The notes under the pieces: model-generated | The model's input: only the letters and a program-made list of their open reading frames with translations | What the model was told of the DNA's origin: nothing | The model's database searches: none | Translations under genes and position numbers: made by a program | In this document: positions 33,674 through 42,455 of the stretch, in pieces | Position numbering within the stretch: the stretch's first letter is position 1 | Layout of the letters: each line of letters begins with the position of its first letter | From: Micromonospora marina | GTDB lineage: Bacteria > Actinomycetota > Actinomycetes > Mycobacteriales > Micromonosporaceae | Reading direction: 5' to 3' | Length of the DNA: 64,000 nucleotides | NCBI RefSeq assembly: GCF_900091565.1 | Contig: NZ_FMCV01000016.1 | Coordinates: 79,780-143,779 of the forward strand

Positions 33674-34798
33674 TCAGCATCGGATGCCGGCCCAGTCGTG
33701 GTGGCGGCGGACCGTGGAGAGCAGGTAGTCGACGACACGGCGGGACGTGTCCGGCACGGCGTAGTCGGCCGGACACGGCACGCCGCCTTCGGCACACTGA
33801 TCCACCGCCACCCGAACCGCCTCCAGCACGCCTGCCGGGTCGAGCCCGGTCATGATGATGCCGCCGGCGTCCAGTGCCTCCGGACGCTCGATCGACTCCC
33901 GGAGAGTGACGGCTGGGAAGTTGAGGATGGCGCACTCCTCGCTGATCGTGCCGCTGTCCGACAGCGTGCAGCGGGCGTGTCTCTGCAACTGGACGTACTC
34001 GAAGAAGCCGAAGGGATCGTGGAAGGTGATTCCCTCCAGCGTGGTCCCGTCGACCGCGAGAGCCTCCAGCCGTTTGCGGGTACGGGGGTGGGTCGACACC
34101 AGCACCGGCAGCCGCCATTCGTCGCGGACCGCACGGAGGCAGTCGAGCAGCCGTTCGAGGCGGGCCGGTCGGTCGACGTTCTCCTCGCGGTGGGCGCTGA
34201 CGACGAAGTAGCCGTTCGGGGTCAGCCCGAGCTGGTCGAGGATCGGCGACTGGCGGATGTCCTCGTGGTAGTGGTCGAGCACCTCCCGCATCGGTGAGCC
34301 GGTGTGCAGGATCCGCCGCGGGTGCAGTCCCTCGGCGAGCAGGTTGCGCCGGGCGTGTTCGGTGTAGACGAGGTTGAAGTCGGCGACGTGGTCCACCAGC
34401 CTCCGATTGGTCTCCTCGGGGACGTTGAGGTCGAAACAGCGGTTGCCCGCCTCCATGTGGTAGACCGGCACCCTCATCCGCCTGGCCATCAGAGCGGCGA
34501 TGCAGCTGTTCGTGTCACCGAGGACGAGCAGGGCATCGGGGTGCAGTTCCGTGATCGCCTGCTCGACGCCGGTCAGCACCCCGGCGAACACCCGGGCCAG
34601 TGAGCCGGTGTCGACCCGGAGGAAGCGGTCGGGCCGCCGGATCCGGAGATCGGTGAAGAACACCTCGGACAGCGAGTGGTCCCAGTTCTGGCCGGTGTGG
34701 ACGAGTACGTGATCGACCGTTCGATCCAGTCTGCTCATCACCCGCGAGAGGCGGATGATCTCCGGCCGGGTGCCGACCACTGTCATGACCCGGGTCAT
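33674..34798 (-). CDS. capG: UDP-N-acetylglucosamine 2-epimerase-like enzyme (CapG/FnlC/WecB type)
   Basis: 374 residues with the non-hydrolysing UDP-HexNAc 2-epimerase signature: TVVGTRPEIIRLSRVM at the start, HTGQNWDHSLSEVFF, VYHMEAGNRCFDLNVPEE, and SDSGTISEECAILNFPAVTLR near the end. In the CapE/CapF setting, its expected job is the last step of UDP-L-FucNAc synthesis, inverting C2 of the talo intermediate. A WecB-type epimerase making UDP-ManNAc is the alternative. It overlaps the upstream glycosyltransferase gene by 4 bases. Confidence 0.9.
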   Translation of the reverse strand: MTRVMTVVGTRPEIIRLSRVMSRLDRTVDHVLVHTGQNWDHSLSEVFFTDLRIRRPDRFLRVDTGSLARVFAGVLTGVEQAITELHPDALLVLGDTNSCIAALMARRMRVPVYHMEAGNRCFDLNVPEETNRRLVDHVADFNLVYTEHARRNLLAEGLHPRRILHTGSPMREVLDHYHEDIRQSPILDQLGLTPNGYFVVSAHREENVDRPARLERLLDCLRAVRDEWRLPVLVSTHPRTRKRLEALAVDGTTLEGITFHDPFGFFEYVQLQRHARCTLSDSGTISEECAILNFPAVTLRESIERPEALDAGGIIMTGLDPAGVLEAVRVAVDQCAEGGVPCPADYAVPDTSRRVVDYLLSTVRRHHDWAGIRC

Positions 34799-36033
34799 CG
34801 GCGTGCTCCCTCGTGTGTCATCTTCATCAACATGTCCTCGATCTGATCGACTCCGACCTGAAGCGCCATCCGCTCCCGGTACAGCCGCAGTGCGCGGGCG
34901 CTGAGGTCGGCCCGCTGCTCACGGGACCAGCCCGCGACCTGCGAGAACCGATCGGCCAGTGCCTGCCAGTCCTCGGGCGGGCAGGTGAGCCCGACGCCCG
35001 CCGTCTCCACGAGACGGGCGGCGTCACCGGCCACGGCGGCGACAACGGGCGAACCACAGCAGAGCGCCGCCTGCAGCTTGGACGGTATGGTCGCCCGCAG
35101 CGCGGGCAGGTCGCGCAGACAGACCAACTGGTAGTCGGCGGCGGCGTAGAGTTCGGCCATCTGCTCGGGCGGGCGTCGCGCCAGAAACCGTACGTTGGAG
35201 GCACCGAGAGTGCCGGCGAGGCGGATGACCTGCTCCTGATCGACGCCGGACCCCACCAGGACCAGGTCCATGTGGTCGCGCACGGCGGCGGCGGCACGTA
35301 CTGCCGTTTCCAGGTGCTGGAACCGACCCATGTTGCCCGCGAACATGACGGTGCAGCGGCCTCGGTGCCCGATCGCTGCGCGGGCCTGTGCCGTCACGGG
35401 CACCGGCCGGAAGATCGACTCGTCGGTCCAGTTGAGCACCGTCCGCACGCGTTCCGGCGCCGCGCCCCGCTCCACGACGAGCTGCTGCATCGAGGGAGCG
35501 GTGACCGCGATCGCCGAGGCGCCCTGGTAGAGCCGCCGCATGACCGAGGTCAGTCCGGCGGCGAGGAATCTCCCCGTCACACCTGCCGGGGCCAGCCCGG
35601 AGGCGGTCACCGCTTCCGGCCACACGTCCTGGACGTGCAGCAGCGTGGGGGTCCGGCGAAGACGGCGTAGCGCTGCCGCCGCGGCGAATGTGGTGGCCGG
35701 CGGATGGTAGACGTAGAGCGCGTCGACATGTGCGAGGTAGCGGAGAGCGGCCAGGGTGCTCGTCGCGGCGAACGACAGATAGCTGACCATCCTGCCGGCG
35801 GCCGAGCGGCCGTGACTCGCTCGTTGCGGCACCCGGCGCACGGTGAGCGCTCCGGTCGTCGTCGTGTCCTGCCAGCGTTGTCGCCAGCCGGGATAGATGT
35901 GGCCCCCGGGGTAACTCGGGAAACTGGTCAACACGCGTACCTCGTGCCCCCGCGCGACGAGTTCGTCCGCGAGACTGCCGGGGACGAAGACCGGCTCCGG
36001 TGGGTACCACTGACTCACCACGCCGATCTTCAT
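34795..36033 (-). CDS. Glycosyltransferase, WbuB-like (probable L-FucNAc transferase)
   Basis: 413 residues of GT4 type. The N-terminus KIGVVSQWYPPEPVFVPGSLADELVARGHEV and VLTSFPSYPGGHIYPGW is that of WbuB-like transferases, which in enterobacterial O-antigen clusters sit beside the FucNAc genes fnlABC and transfer L-FucNAc. The donor domain has VMFAGNMGRFQHLETAV and IPSKLQAALCCGSPVVAAV. ATG 36033 overlaps the CapF stop (ATGA), and the gene end overlaps the epimerase start, so it is embedded within the FucNAc pathway operon. Specificity is by context. Confidence 0.87.
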   Translation of the reverse strand: MKIGVVSQWYPPEPVFVPGSLADELVARGHEVRVLTSFPSYPGGHIYPGWRQRWQDTTTTGALTVRRVPQRASHGRSAAGRMVSYLSFAATSTLAALRYLAHVDALYVYHPPATTFAAAAALRRLRRTPTLLHVQDVWPEAVTASGLAPAGVTGRFLAAGLTSVMRRLYQGASAIAVTAPSMQQLVVERGAAPERVRTVLNWTDESIFRPVPVTAQARAAIGHRGRCTVMFAGNMGRFQHLETAVRAAAAVRDHMDLVLVGSGVDQEQVIRLAGTLGASNVRFLARRPPEQMAELYAAADYQLVCLRDLPALRATIPSKLQAALCCGSPVVAAVAGDAARLVETAGVGLTCPPEDWQALADRFSQVAGWSREQRADLSARALRLYRERMALQVGVDQIEDMLMKMTHEGARR

Positions 36034-37151
36034 GCCGGTGCCGTCGCGGTCGGGAACACCGGCTCGGCGTAGGTGTCCGGACTGGTCGGATCGAAGATCT
36101 CGTTCGCCCAGAAGAGGGTCAGCAACTCCGCCGAGCCGGTGTTCGTGATCTTGTGCGCCCACATCGTCGGCATGTCCACCACCACCGGGGTGTCCCCGCC
36201 GACCGGAAAGGTCACGACCTCCTGGTGTCCGATCCGGCGGAGGGCGATCTCAGCGCTGCCCCGGAGGACGACGAACCTCTCGATCTTGGCTAGATGGAAG
36301 TGGTCGCCTCGACTGATCCCCGGACGGGTGGTGGAGGCGAACGTCTGTCCCCCTCCACCGTGCACCCGCACCGCCTCGAACAGATTCCCGCGGGCGTCGC
36401 TGCGGCACGTCAGCGGTATCGGGAAGAGCTGCGGGAAACAGTGTGATCGATACGTGTTGAACAGCCGCACCGCATGTCGCTCGTCCAGCGCCGGGATCTC
36501 TCCGGAGCGGTAGGTGGCCGCGAAGTAGGACAGGCGCTCGGCGAGTCGCGACACGCTGATCCGGAGTGCCGGCATGGCGGCGTCCCAGGCGTGGCCGGGA
36601 GGGGCACCGATCAGGCGAGCTGCGGCGTCCTGCGCGTGGACCAGATCGAGCTCCCGATCTCCGGTCACCTCCGGAGCGCCGCCGTCGGCGAGTTGCCGGC
36701 AGAACGTGGCCACGACCGAGTTGTAGAACGGGCGGCCGTGTTCTCCGTACAGGTTCGGCAACCTGACATCGTCGAACTCATAACCCAGGTGAGCGGCGGC
36801 AGCCAATGTCTCTGCCGCCTCGGCCTTGGCGTCTCCGTAGGGGGTGCCGTTGCCGGCCTGCGTCGAGTTCGCATACACGACCCGCTTCGGTGGCACCGGG
36901 CACTGCCGCAGGCCGCGGACGAGCGCGCTCGCGGCACCGGCGTTGCCCTGGACCAGGTCGGACTCGGCGCCACGGTTGACGCCACCGAGGTGCACCAGCA
37001 GGTCCGCCCCGTTGGCCCGGCTCGCCACCCGGGCCGGGTCGTTCAGTTCGATGCTCGGCAGGGTCACCGCCTGCGGCCACCCGATCGCCTGGAGCAGCAC
37101 TCGGGTGTGCCATCCGAGGAATCCACCGGCCCCGGTGAGAACGACCCTCAC
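36030..37151 (-). CDS. capF: CapF-like bifunctional sugar-nucleotide reductase with cupin domain
   Basis: 373 residues: an N-terminal NAD(P)-binding extended-SDR domain (VVLTGAGGFLGWHTRVLL, catalytic-type YGDAKAEAAE) and a C-terminal cupin (about 245-373: FASTTRPGISRGDHFHLAKIERFVVLRGSAEI, with MWAHKITNTG). This exact fusion defines CapF/FnlB/WbjC. The family first epimerises at C3 (cupin) and then reduces at C4 (SDR) the CapE product to UDP-2-acetamido-2,6-dideoxy-L-talose. It overlaps the CapE gene by 4 bases. Confidence 0.93.
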   Translation of the reverse strand: MRVVLTGAGGFLGWHTRVLLQAIGWPQAVTLPSIELNDPARVASRANGADLLVHLGGVNRGAESDLVQGNAGAASALVRGLRQCPVPPKRVVYANSTQAGNGTPYGDAKAEAAETLAAAAHLGYEFDDVRLPNLYGEHGRPFYNSVVATFCRQLADGGAPEVTGDRELDLVHAQDAAARLIGAPPGHAWDAAMPALRISVSRLAERLSYFAATYRSGEIPALDERHAVRLFNTYRSHCFPQLFPIPLTCRSDARGNLFEAVRVHGGGGQTFASTTRPGISRGDHFHLAKIERFVVLRGSAEIALRRIGHQEVVTFPVGGDTPVVVDMPTMWAHKITNTGSAELLTLFWANEIFDPTSPDTYAEPVFPTATAPA

Positions 37152-38188
37152 GGGACCAGTACCGGTTCACGCAGGGACAGTTCGGCCCGGATCTCGGGGA
37201 GCCCGAGCAGCAGCTCCCGGACGGCCGGGACATCGAGTCGCGGTGCGTTAGCCGAGGTGAGATCCGTGACACCGGACGGATCCTGCGCCTCCACGGGGCG
37301 CTGAAGCGCGTAGTGCAGGCCCCGGGCGTCCAGCGGCACGCGGATGAAGTCGCCGAAGTCGTCGGCGCGGGCGACCTCGTCCGCGTTGGCGAGGCACTCG
37401 TGCTGCTTCTCCGCGTGGCGGCTGCCAATGATGTCGATCTTGTCCGGCACGTCGAAGAGGTGGCACAGGGCGGTGGCGAGATCAGCCACGGTGCATGCCT
37501 GCGCCCTGTGGATGAAGACGTCGCCGGAGCGGGCGTGCCGGAAGGCGTGTTCCACCAACCGCACCGAGTCGTCGAGCGACATCAGGAAACGGGTCATGTC
37601 GGGGTCCGTCACCGTCGGCGTGCGGCCGGCCTTGATCTGGCTGACGAACAGCGGAATGACCGATCCTCGTGAGTACATGACGTTGCCGTACCGCACACAG
37701 GACACGGTGGTCGCGCTGTCGGGACGGTTGCGGGCGTGGGCCTGGGTCAGCTTCTCCATCAACGCCTTGGTCATCCCCATCGCGTTCACCGGTTGCACGG
37801 CCTTGTCCGTGCTGAGCATGACGACCGAGTGGACCCCGGCCCGTTCGGCCGCCTCGATGACGTTGGCGCTGCCGAGCACGTTCGTGCGGATCGCCTCGGT
37901 GGGGAAGAACTCGCAGACCGGAACCTGCTTCAGTGCGGCGGCGTGGAAGACGTAGTCCACGTCCCACATGGCCTTGACCAGCGAATCGAGGTCACGCACA
38001 TCGCCGAGGTGGTACCGCACCCGATCGTCGTCGATCGCGTGGCGCATGGCGTCCTGCTTGGCCTCGTCGCGGCTGAACACGCGAATTTCCGAAACGACCC
38101 CGGTGAGGAGTCGGCGAACCATGGCACGGCCGAACGAGCCGGTGCCGCCGGTGACGAGCACCTTGGCCTCGGGATCCAGGAGGGTCAT
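37148..38188 (-). CDS. capE: CapE-like UDP-GlcNAc 4,6-dehydratase/5-epimerase
   Basis: 346 residues, a short extended-SDR of the CapE/FnlA/WbjB type: VLVTGGTGSFGRAMVRRLL binds NADP; RDEAKQDAMR, STDKAVQPVNAMGMTKALMEKL (Met-x3-Lys in place of the usual Tyr-x3-Lys) and RYGNVMYSRGSVIPLF are diagnostic. It removes water from UDP-GlcNAc and inverts C5, the first step towards UDP-L-FucNAc. First gene of the minus-strand operon; its promoter should lie in 38189-38373, an AT-richer gap shared with the divergent polymerase gene and containing CCTAGG and CTAGATAAAA-like sequence. Confidence 0.94.
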   Translation of the reverse strand: MTLLDPEAKVLVTGGTGSFGRAMVRRLLTGVVSEIRVFSRDEAKQDAMRHAIDDDRVRYHLGDVRDLDSLVKAMWDVDYVFHAAALKQVPVCEFFPTEAIRTNVLGSANVIEAAERAGVHSVVMLSTDKAVQPVNAMGMTKALMEKLTQAHARNRPDSATTVSCVRYGNVMYSRGSVIPLFVSQIKAGRTPTVTDPDMTRFLMSLDDSVRLVEHAFRHARSGDVFIHRAQACTVADLATALCHLFDVPDKIDIIGSRHAEKQHECLANADEVARADDFGDFIRVPLDARGLHYALQRPVEAQDPSGVTDLTSANAPRLDVPAVRELLLGLPEIRAELSLREPVLVP

Positions 38189-38373
38189 CGATTTCCTTCC
38201 GGTAGATCACAGCCGACCCTTCTCGACGGGGTTGGCCCTGCCTAGGTAGGTCTACTAGATAAAACCCCCACAAGGCACACAAAGGCGGAAATGGGACTAC
38301 CCTGATCTCGTCGCGACGTTCGGATGGTGCCGGCGATCGTCGGGATGGACCCGGTCAACTCGGAGGTGTTCAG

Positions 38374-39750
38374 GTGGCTCCCGTTCAGGCGCGGCACGCG
38401 ACGGCGCCGCTGCAGGGCCTGTCGTGGGACGACGGCGCCGAACGGCGAGATTGGCCGACCGGCCGAGAGAGCCGCGGGCGAAGGCGGGCCGGCGAGTGGG
38501 CGCCGCTGGCCGTCGCGCTGTTCTGGATGCTGGCCACGTTCGGCGCCTTCTGGCTGAGCGATCTCAGCGACCGGGTGCCGAACCCGGAAATGTTGTGCGC
38601 CTTCGTGCTCGGCGCCGTGGGCCTGTTCGCCCTCGGCTACTCCGCCCAGATACTCCTCAATCGCCCCGGCCGTACCACGACGACGCCACCAGCGCAGACG
38701 ACCTGGGTACGTCGACTGGTGTTCCTGGGCGCGGGATACACCGTGGCGCTGAGTCTGCTACGACTGTCCGCGCTCGGAGCCACCGGACCGCAGGACATCC
38801 TCAACGGCCTGCGCGATCCCGCGGCGGGCTACCTGCACAAGCTCGACGCGTACGAGCAGGGGATCGGCCAAGGCGATGCTCTGGTGTCGCTACTGACGTT
38901 CCTGGGCGTCCTCGGCACGGTACTGGCCCCCCTCCTGGTCGTGTACTGGCGCCAGTTGTCTGCCGCGGCACGGGTCGCGGGAATCGTCGGACTCTCCTTC
39001 GACGCGGCCTACTACCTCTACACCGGCACATTGAAGGGCCTCGGCGACACCGCGATCCTGAGCGCCGCAGGTCTGCTCGTTGTCATCACCGCGCCTCGGC
39101 ACTCGCTGACGCGCCGCCGCGCGGCAGTCGTCATCGGGGGTGTCATCGCTGCGGTCTTCGTGGGATACCTCGCTTTCAACCAGGCCGCGCGCGCCGAGTC
39201 GTTCGGCACCAGCGACCTCACCCGGCCGAGTCCGGCGCTGGTAGACCTGGTCGGTCCACGGGCCGCCGACGGCCTGACCGCCACCGCCTTCTATCCCACG
39301 CACGGCTACCTCGGCCTCGCCTACAACCTGCAGGAGCCGTTCGTCTGGTCGCAGGGACTGGGCGGTGCCCCCGCGATAAGGCTCTTCCTCCAGGAGACGT
39401 TCGGGGTCGACACCTCGGCTCACCCCAGCTACCCCGAGCGGACGGAGTACGCCACCGGATGGCCGTCGGACCAGTACTGGTCAACCATCTATCCGTGGTT
39501 GGCCTCCGATCTGACGTTCCCCGGGGCGGCACTGTTCATGGCGGTGGTGGGCTGGTTCTTCGCCCGGGTCTGGCTGGACGTGACCAGGACTCGCCGGATC
39601 CTGCCCCTGCTGATCTTCGCGCAGCTCTGGATCCTCATCCTCTACCTTCCGGCCAACAACCAGCTCGGCATGTCGCCGGAGTCGGTGTTCGGGCTGATCA
39701 CGCTGCTGATTCTCTACCGGGCGTCCGCATCGAGGCTGGTGCGGGTCTGA
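38374..39750 (+). CDS. O-antigen/oligosaccharide polymerase-like membrane protein (Wzy-like)
   Basis: 458 residues. A 45-residue charged cytoplasmic tail is followed by about 11-12 hydrophobic segments and a large loop near residues 275-365 (PSPALVDLVGPRAADGLTATAFYPTHGYLGLAYNL ... YATGWPSDQYWSTIYPWLASDL). The topology fits Wzy-type polymerases, which join repeat units outside the membrane; sequence identity in this class is low, so the call rests on topology and neighbours. GTG 38374 has GGAGG eight bases upstream. The gap after it (39751-39920) shows no gene. Confidence 0.75.
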   Translation: MAPVQARHATAPLQGLSWDDGAERRDWPTGRESRGRRRAGEWAPLAVALFWMLATFGAFWLSDLSDRVPNPEMLCAFVLGAVGLFALGYSAQILLNRPGRTTTTPPAQTTWVRRLVFLGAGYTVALSLLRLSALGATGPQDILNGLRDPAAGYLHKLDAYEQGIGQGDALVSLLTFLGVLGTVLAPLLVVYWRQLSAAARVAGIVGLSFDAAYYLYTGTLKGLGDTAILSAAGLLVVITAPRHSLTRRRAAVVIGGVIAAVFVGYLAFNQAARAESFGTSDLTRPSPALVDLVGPRAADGLTATAFYPTHGYLGLAYNLQEPFVWSQGLGGAPAIRLFLQETFGVDTSAHPSYPERTEYATGWPSDQYWSTIYPWLASDLTFPGAALFMAVVGWFFARVWLDVTRTRRILPLLIFAQLWILILYLPANNQLGMSPESVFGLITLLILYRASASRLVRV

Positions 39751-39919
39751 CGGGGATGCGAGTCGCGGCCGGGTAGTCGGTACCGGGCCAGACCGGACGG
39801 CCACCGGGCCGAGACCGCCGCTCAGTAGCGTGTCGCGCCTCGACGTCACCCTGCTCCGGGATCGACGGCGTGGACTGCCCGGCGAGGCGGTGCCCGGGGG
39901 CGGGGACGCCGTACACGTC

Positions 39920-39960
39920 TTGACAAACTTACACAGTAAGGCTGTACCTTACGTCGTAAG
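39920..39960 (+). promoter_or_regulatory. Promoter overlapped by two perfect CTTAC-N3-GTAAG operators
   Basis: CTTAC-ACA-GTAAG (39928-39940) and CTTAC-GTC-GTAAG (39948-39960) are perfect 13-base palindromes with centres exactly 20 bases apart, about two helix turns. TTGACA at 39920-39925 overlaps the left side, with TACCTT (39945-39950) or TGTACC (39943-39948) as -10 candidates. The layout is typical of two repressor dimers (TetR, MarR or HxlR type) bound side by side over a promoter for the gene starting at 39989. Confidence 0.75.
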
Positions 39961-39988
39961 TCTTTGGATGGCGTGTCGGGGAGGGGTC

Positions 39989-40723
39989 ATGGAGCCTGTC
40001 GCGATGGACGGAACCAGGAAGCCGGGCGCGGGAAAGAAGGTGTGCGTCATCGGCGCGTCCGGGAAGCTCGGGCGCTACCTGGTGCAGCATGCGTTGGACC
40101 GGGGCTACGAGGTGGTGGGCGTCTGTAGAGAGCAGAGTGTCCACAAACTCGCCGACCTCGCGGGAGAGATCACGGTGGTCCCCGGCGCGACCGACGATCG
40201 TGCCGTCGTCGCGCGGGCGGTGAACGGCTGCGACGCGGTGCTCACGGTGCTGGTGCCCTGGGGGGTTGAGCACTATGCCTCCGGCACCGCCCAGGCGGTG
40301 CTCGACCACGCGCGTCCGGGTGCCCGCCTGGTGTTCTCCTGCGGATGGCACATCACCCGCGACGGGAAGGACGTCTACACCCGGAGGTTCAAGGTGTACG
40401 CGGCCGTGTTCGGCCGGCTGGCGAAGCTCGCCCGCGTGGTGGACGTGGACGACCAGGTGGAGGCCTGCCGGAGGATCTTCGCCAGTGACACCAGTTGGAC
40501 GGTGGTGCGGGGCAGCGACCTGGAAGAGGGGGGCAGCCAGGGTCTGCCGGTGTGGAGCCGACACGTGGGCGACCCGATCCTGGCCAGCAACCTCACCCGC
40601 CGCGTTGACTACGCCCGTTTCATGGTCGAGGCGGTGGAGAACGACGCTCTCGTCCATGAGGCCCCGGCCATCGTCGGCCGGCTGACCCCCTCCGCCCTGG
40701 CGCACGCCGCCGGACCGGCGTGA
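39989..40723 (+). CDS. NAD(P)-binding (NmrA-like) atypical SDR protein
   Basis: 244 residues: VCVIGASGKLGRYLVQHALDRGYEVVGVCR is a Rossmann NAD(P) loop of the NmrA/atypical SDR kind, followed by VVPGATDDRAVVARAVNGCDAVLTVL and DTSWTVVRGSDLEEGG. Members act as oxidoreductases or redox-sensing proteins without the full SDR catalytic triad. ATG 39989 follows GGGGAGGGG by a few bases; in-frame sequence upstream is poor. The paired operators upstream imply tight control by an inducer-binding repressor that is not encoded nearby. Confidence 0.82.
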   Translation: MEPVAMDGTRKPGAGKKVCVIGASGKLGRYLVQHALDRGYEVVGVCREQSVHKLADLAGEITVVPGATDDRAVVARAVNGCDAVLTVLVPWGVEHYASGTAQAVLDHARPGARLVFSCGWHITRDGKDVYTRRFKVYAAVFGRLAKLARVVDVDDQVEACRRIFASDTSWTVVRGSDLEEGGSQGLPVWSRHVGDPILASNLTRRVDYARFMVEAVENDALVHEAPAIVGRLTPSALAHAAGPA

Positions 40724-40811
40724 GCCCTCGGCTCGTCCGCCCGTGCCCGGCGAGCCCTGAGCGTGGCGGTCGCTGACGTGAGCGGCGTGTGACAGTGCGT
40801 CTCCCTTCACC

Positions 40812-40840
40812 TTGCTGTCGTCTGGGCCTGGTATATAGGT
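40812..40840 (+). promoter_or_regulatory. Possible promoter of the Ser/Thr kinase gene
   Basis: TTGCTG (40812-40817) and TATAGG (40834-40839), 16 bases apart, stand out in a GC-rich gap (40724-40872) upstream of the kinase start at 40873. GGGGAG at about 40855 could be the ribosome site, though the 12-base spacing to GTG is long. Confidence 0.35.
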
Positions 40841-40872
40841 GCGGATCCGCAGCGAGGGGAGAACGCACCACA

Positions 40873-42450
40873 GTGGACACCGCCTACCGGGTGAGCCCGC
40901 TTCGGGCCGCCGACCCCGCCTTCCTCGGGGAGTACCAGATGGTCGGCCGGATCGGTGCCGGCGGCATGGGGATGGTCTATCTTGCCGAGGACGCGGACGG
41001 CAGCTATGTGGCGGTCAAGCTGATCCACGCCGACCTCATCGCCGATCCCGAGTTCCGCGCCCGGTTCCGGGACGAAGTGGAGCGGTCCCGGCAGGTTCCA
41101 TCGTTCTGCACGGCGGAGTTCATCGCCGCCGACATCGACCACGACCCGCCCTATCTGGTAGTGGAGTACGTCGACGGGCCGAGCCTGGAGGAGGTCGTCA
41201 CCGAGCGCGGCCCGCTGCGCGGCGGCACGCTGCACTCACTCGCGGTCGGGGTCGCCACCGCACTCACCGGCATCCACCGGGCGGGCATCATCCACCGGGA
41301 CCTGAAGCCGGAGAATGTGCTGCTCCCGCCCGGCAGTCCCAAGGTGATCGACTTCGGGATCGCCAGGTCGTTCGGCGTCACAAGCAGACACACCCGCACC
41401 GATGACATGGTGGGCACGATCGCCTACATGGCGCCGGAACGGTTCGCCGACAACCGGGGCGATCCGGTCAGCGCGGCTGCCGACGTCTTCGCCTGGGGCT
41501 GCGTCATCACCTACGCCGGAACCGGGCGGACGCCGTTCGGCGGTGACTCACCCTCGGCGACCGCAGGACGCATCCTCACCCAACCGCCGCATCTCGACGG
41601 GCTGCCCGAGCCGTTGCGTGAGCCCGTGCGCCTCGCCCTGGCGAAAGACCCGGCGGACCGGCCGAGCGCCCCGGACCTGCTCGCCATGCTGCTCGGCGAG
41701 AAGCGCGACGCGGCGCCGGTGCCCACGCGGCGGCACCCCCGGTGGCCCCGGTGGCGGTTGCCGGTCGTGGTCACCGTGGTGCTTCTCCTGGTCGGGGCGA
41801 CCGCCGGCGTCCTGTCGGTCGGAACCGGCCCGCCGTCGGGTTCCCCGACGCCGTCCAGCCCGGGCGCCGCGTCCGCGCCGGCAGCCGCCGGCACCCCGTC
41901 GGCCGCCGTCCCGTCGTCGCCACCGTCGCCAGAGCGATCGAGTCCTCCGGCGACCCCGTCCACCACACCGGATCGGACGGTCACCTCGCCCGCCCCGTCC
42001 GCCCCGCCCGCCCCGCCCGCCACCGGCCCCTCGTCGGCGGAGCTCCCGGCCTCGGACAACCCGACCGGCCGCAACCTCGCCCTGACCGGAACCGCCACCG
42101 CCGCCGCGGCGGAAGGGCCGAACTGGAGCGCCGGCAAGGCTGTCGACGGTGATCCGGCGAGCCGGTGGAGCAGCGCATTCACCGACCCGCAGTGGCTGGC
42201 CGTGGACCTTGGCAAGCGGTGGCGGATCAGCGAGGTGGTGCTGCACTGGGAAAGGGCGTACGCGGTCGCGTACCGGGTGGAGATCTCGGCGGACGGCGCC
42301 GCGTGGACGCCGGTCTACTCGACCGCGACGGGAACCGGCGGTGTGGTACGGATACCCGTCGCCGAACTGCCCGGCAGGTACGTCCGCATGTACGGCACCC
42401 GACGCTCCGGCGACTACGGCTACTCGCTGTACGAGATCGAGGTGCGCTGA
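40873..42450 (+). CDS. Membrane Ser/Thr protein kinase with external F5/8-type C domain
   Basis: 525 residues. The cytoplasmic kinase (about 20-280) has the glycine loop IGAGGMGMVY, ATP-binding Lys49, catalytic HRDLKPEN (Asp143), DFG (160-162) and an activation loop with SRHTRTDDMVGT. One membrane segment (about 295-315) leads to a Ser/Pro/Thr/Ala-rich stalk (about 317-410) and an extracellular F5/8 type C (discoidin) domain (about 405-525: ASRWSSAFTDPQWLAVDLGKRWRISEVVLHW). It should sense a sugar or surface ligand and phosphorylate proteins inside. The GTG start is chosen by protein content. Its stop lies 5 bases from the convergent gene's stop. Confidence 0.9.
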   Translation: MDTAYRVSPLRAADPAFLGEYQMVGRIGAGGMGMVYLAEDADGSYVAVKLIHADLIADPEFRARFRDEVERSRQVPSFCTAEFIAADIDHDPPYLVVEYVDGPSLEEVVTERGPLRGGTLHSLAVGVATALTGIHRAGIIHRDLKPENVLLPPGSPKVIDFGIARSFGVTSRHTRTDDMVGTIAYMAPERFADNRGDPVSAAADVFAWGCVITYAGTGRTPFGGDSPSATAGRILTQPPHLDGLPEPLREPVRLALAKDPADRPSAPDLLAMLLGEKRDAAPVPTRRHPRWPRWRLPVVVTVVLLLVGATAGVLSVGTGPPSGSPTPSSPGAASAPAAAGTPSAAVPSSPPSPERSSPPATPSTTPDRTVTSPAPSAPPAPPATGPSSAELPASDNPTGRNLALTGTATAAAAEGPNWSAGKAVDGDPASRWSSAFTDPQWLAVDLGKRWRISEVVLHWERAYAVAYRVEISADGAAWTPVYSTATGTGGVVRIPVAELPGRYVRMYGTRRSGDYGYSLYEIEVR

Positions 42451-42455
42451 CCGCC

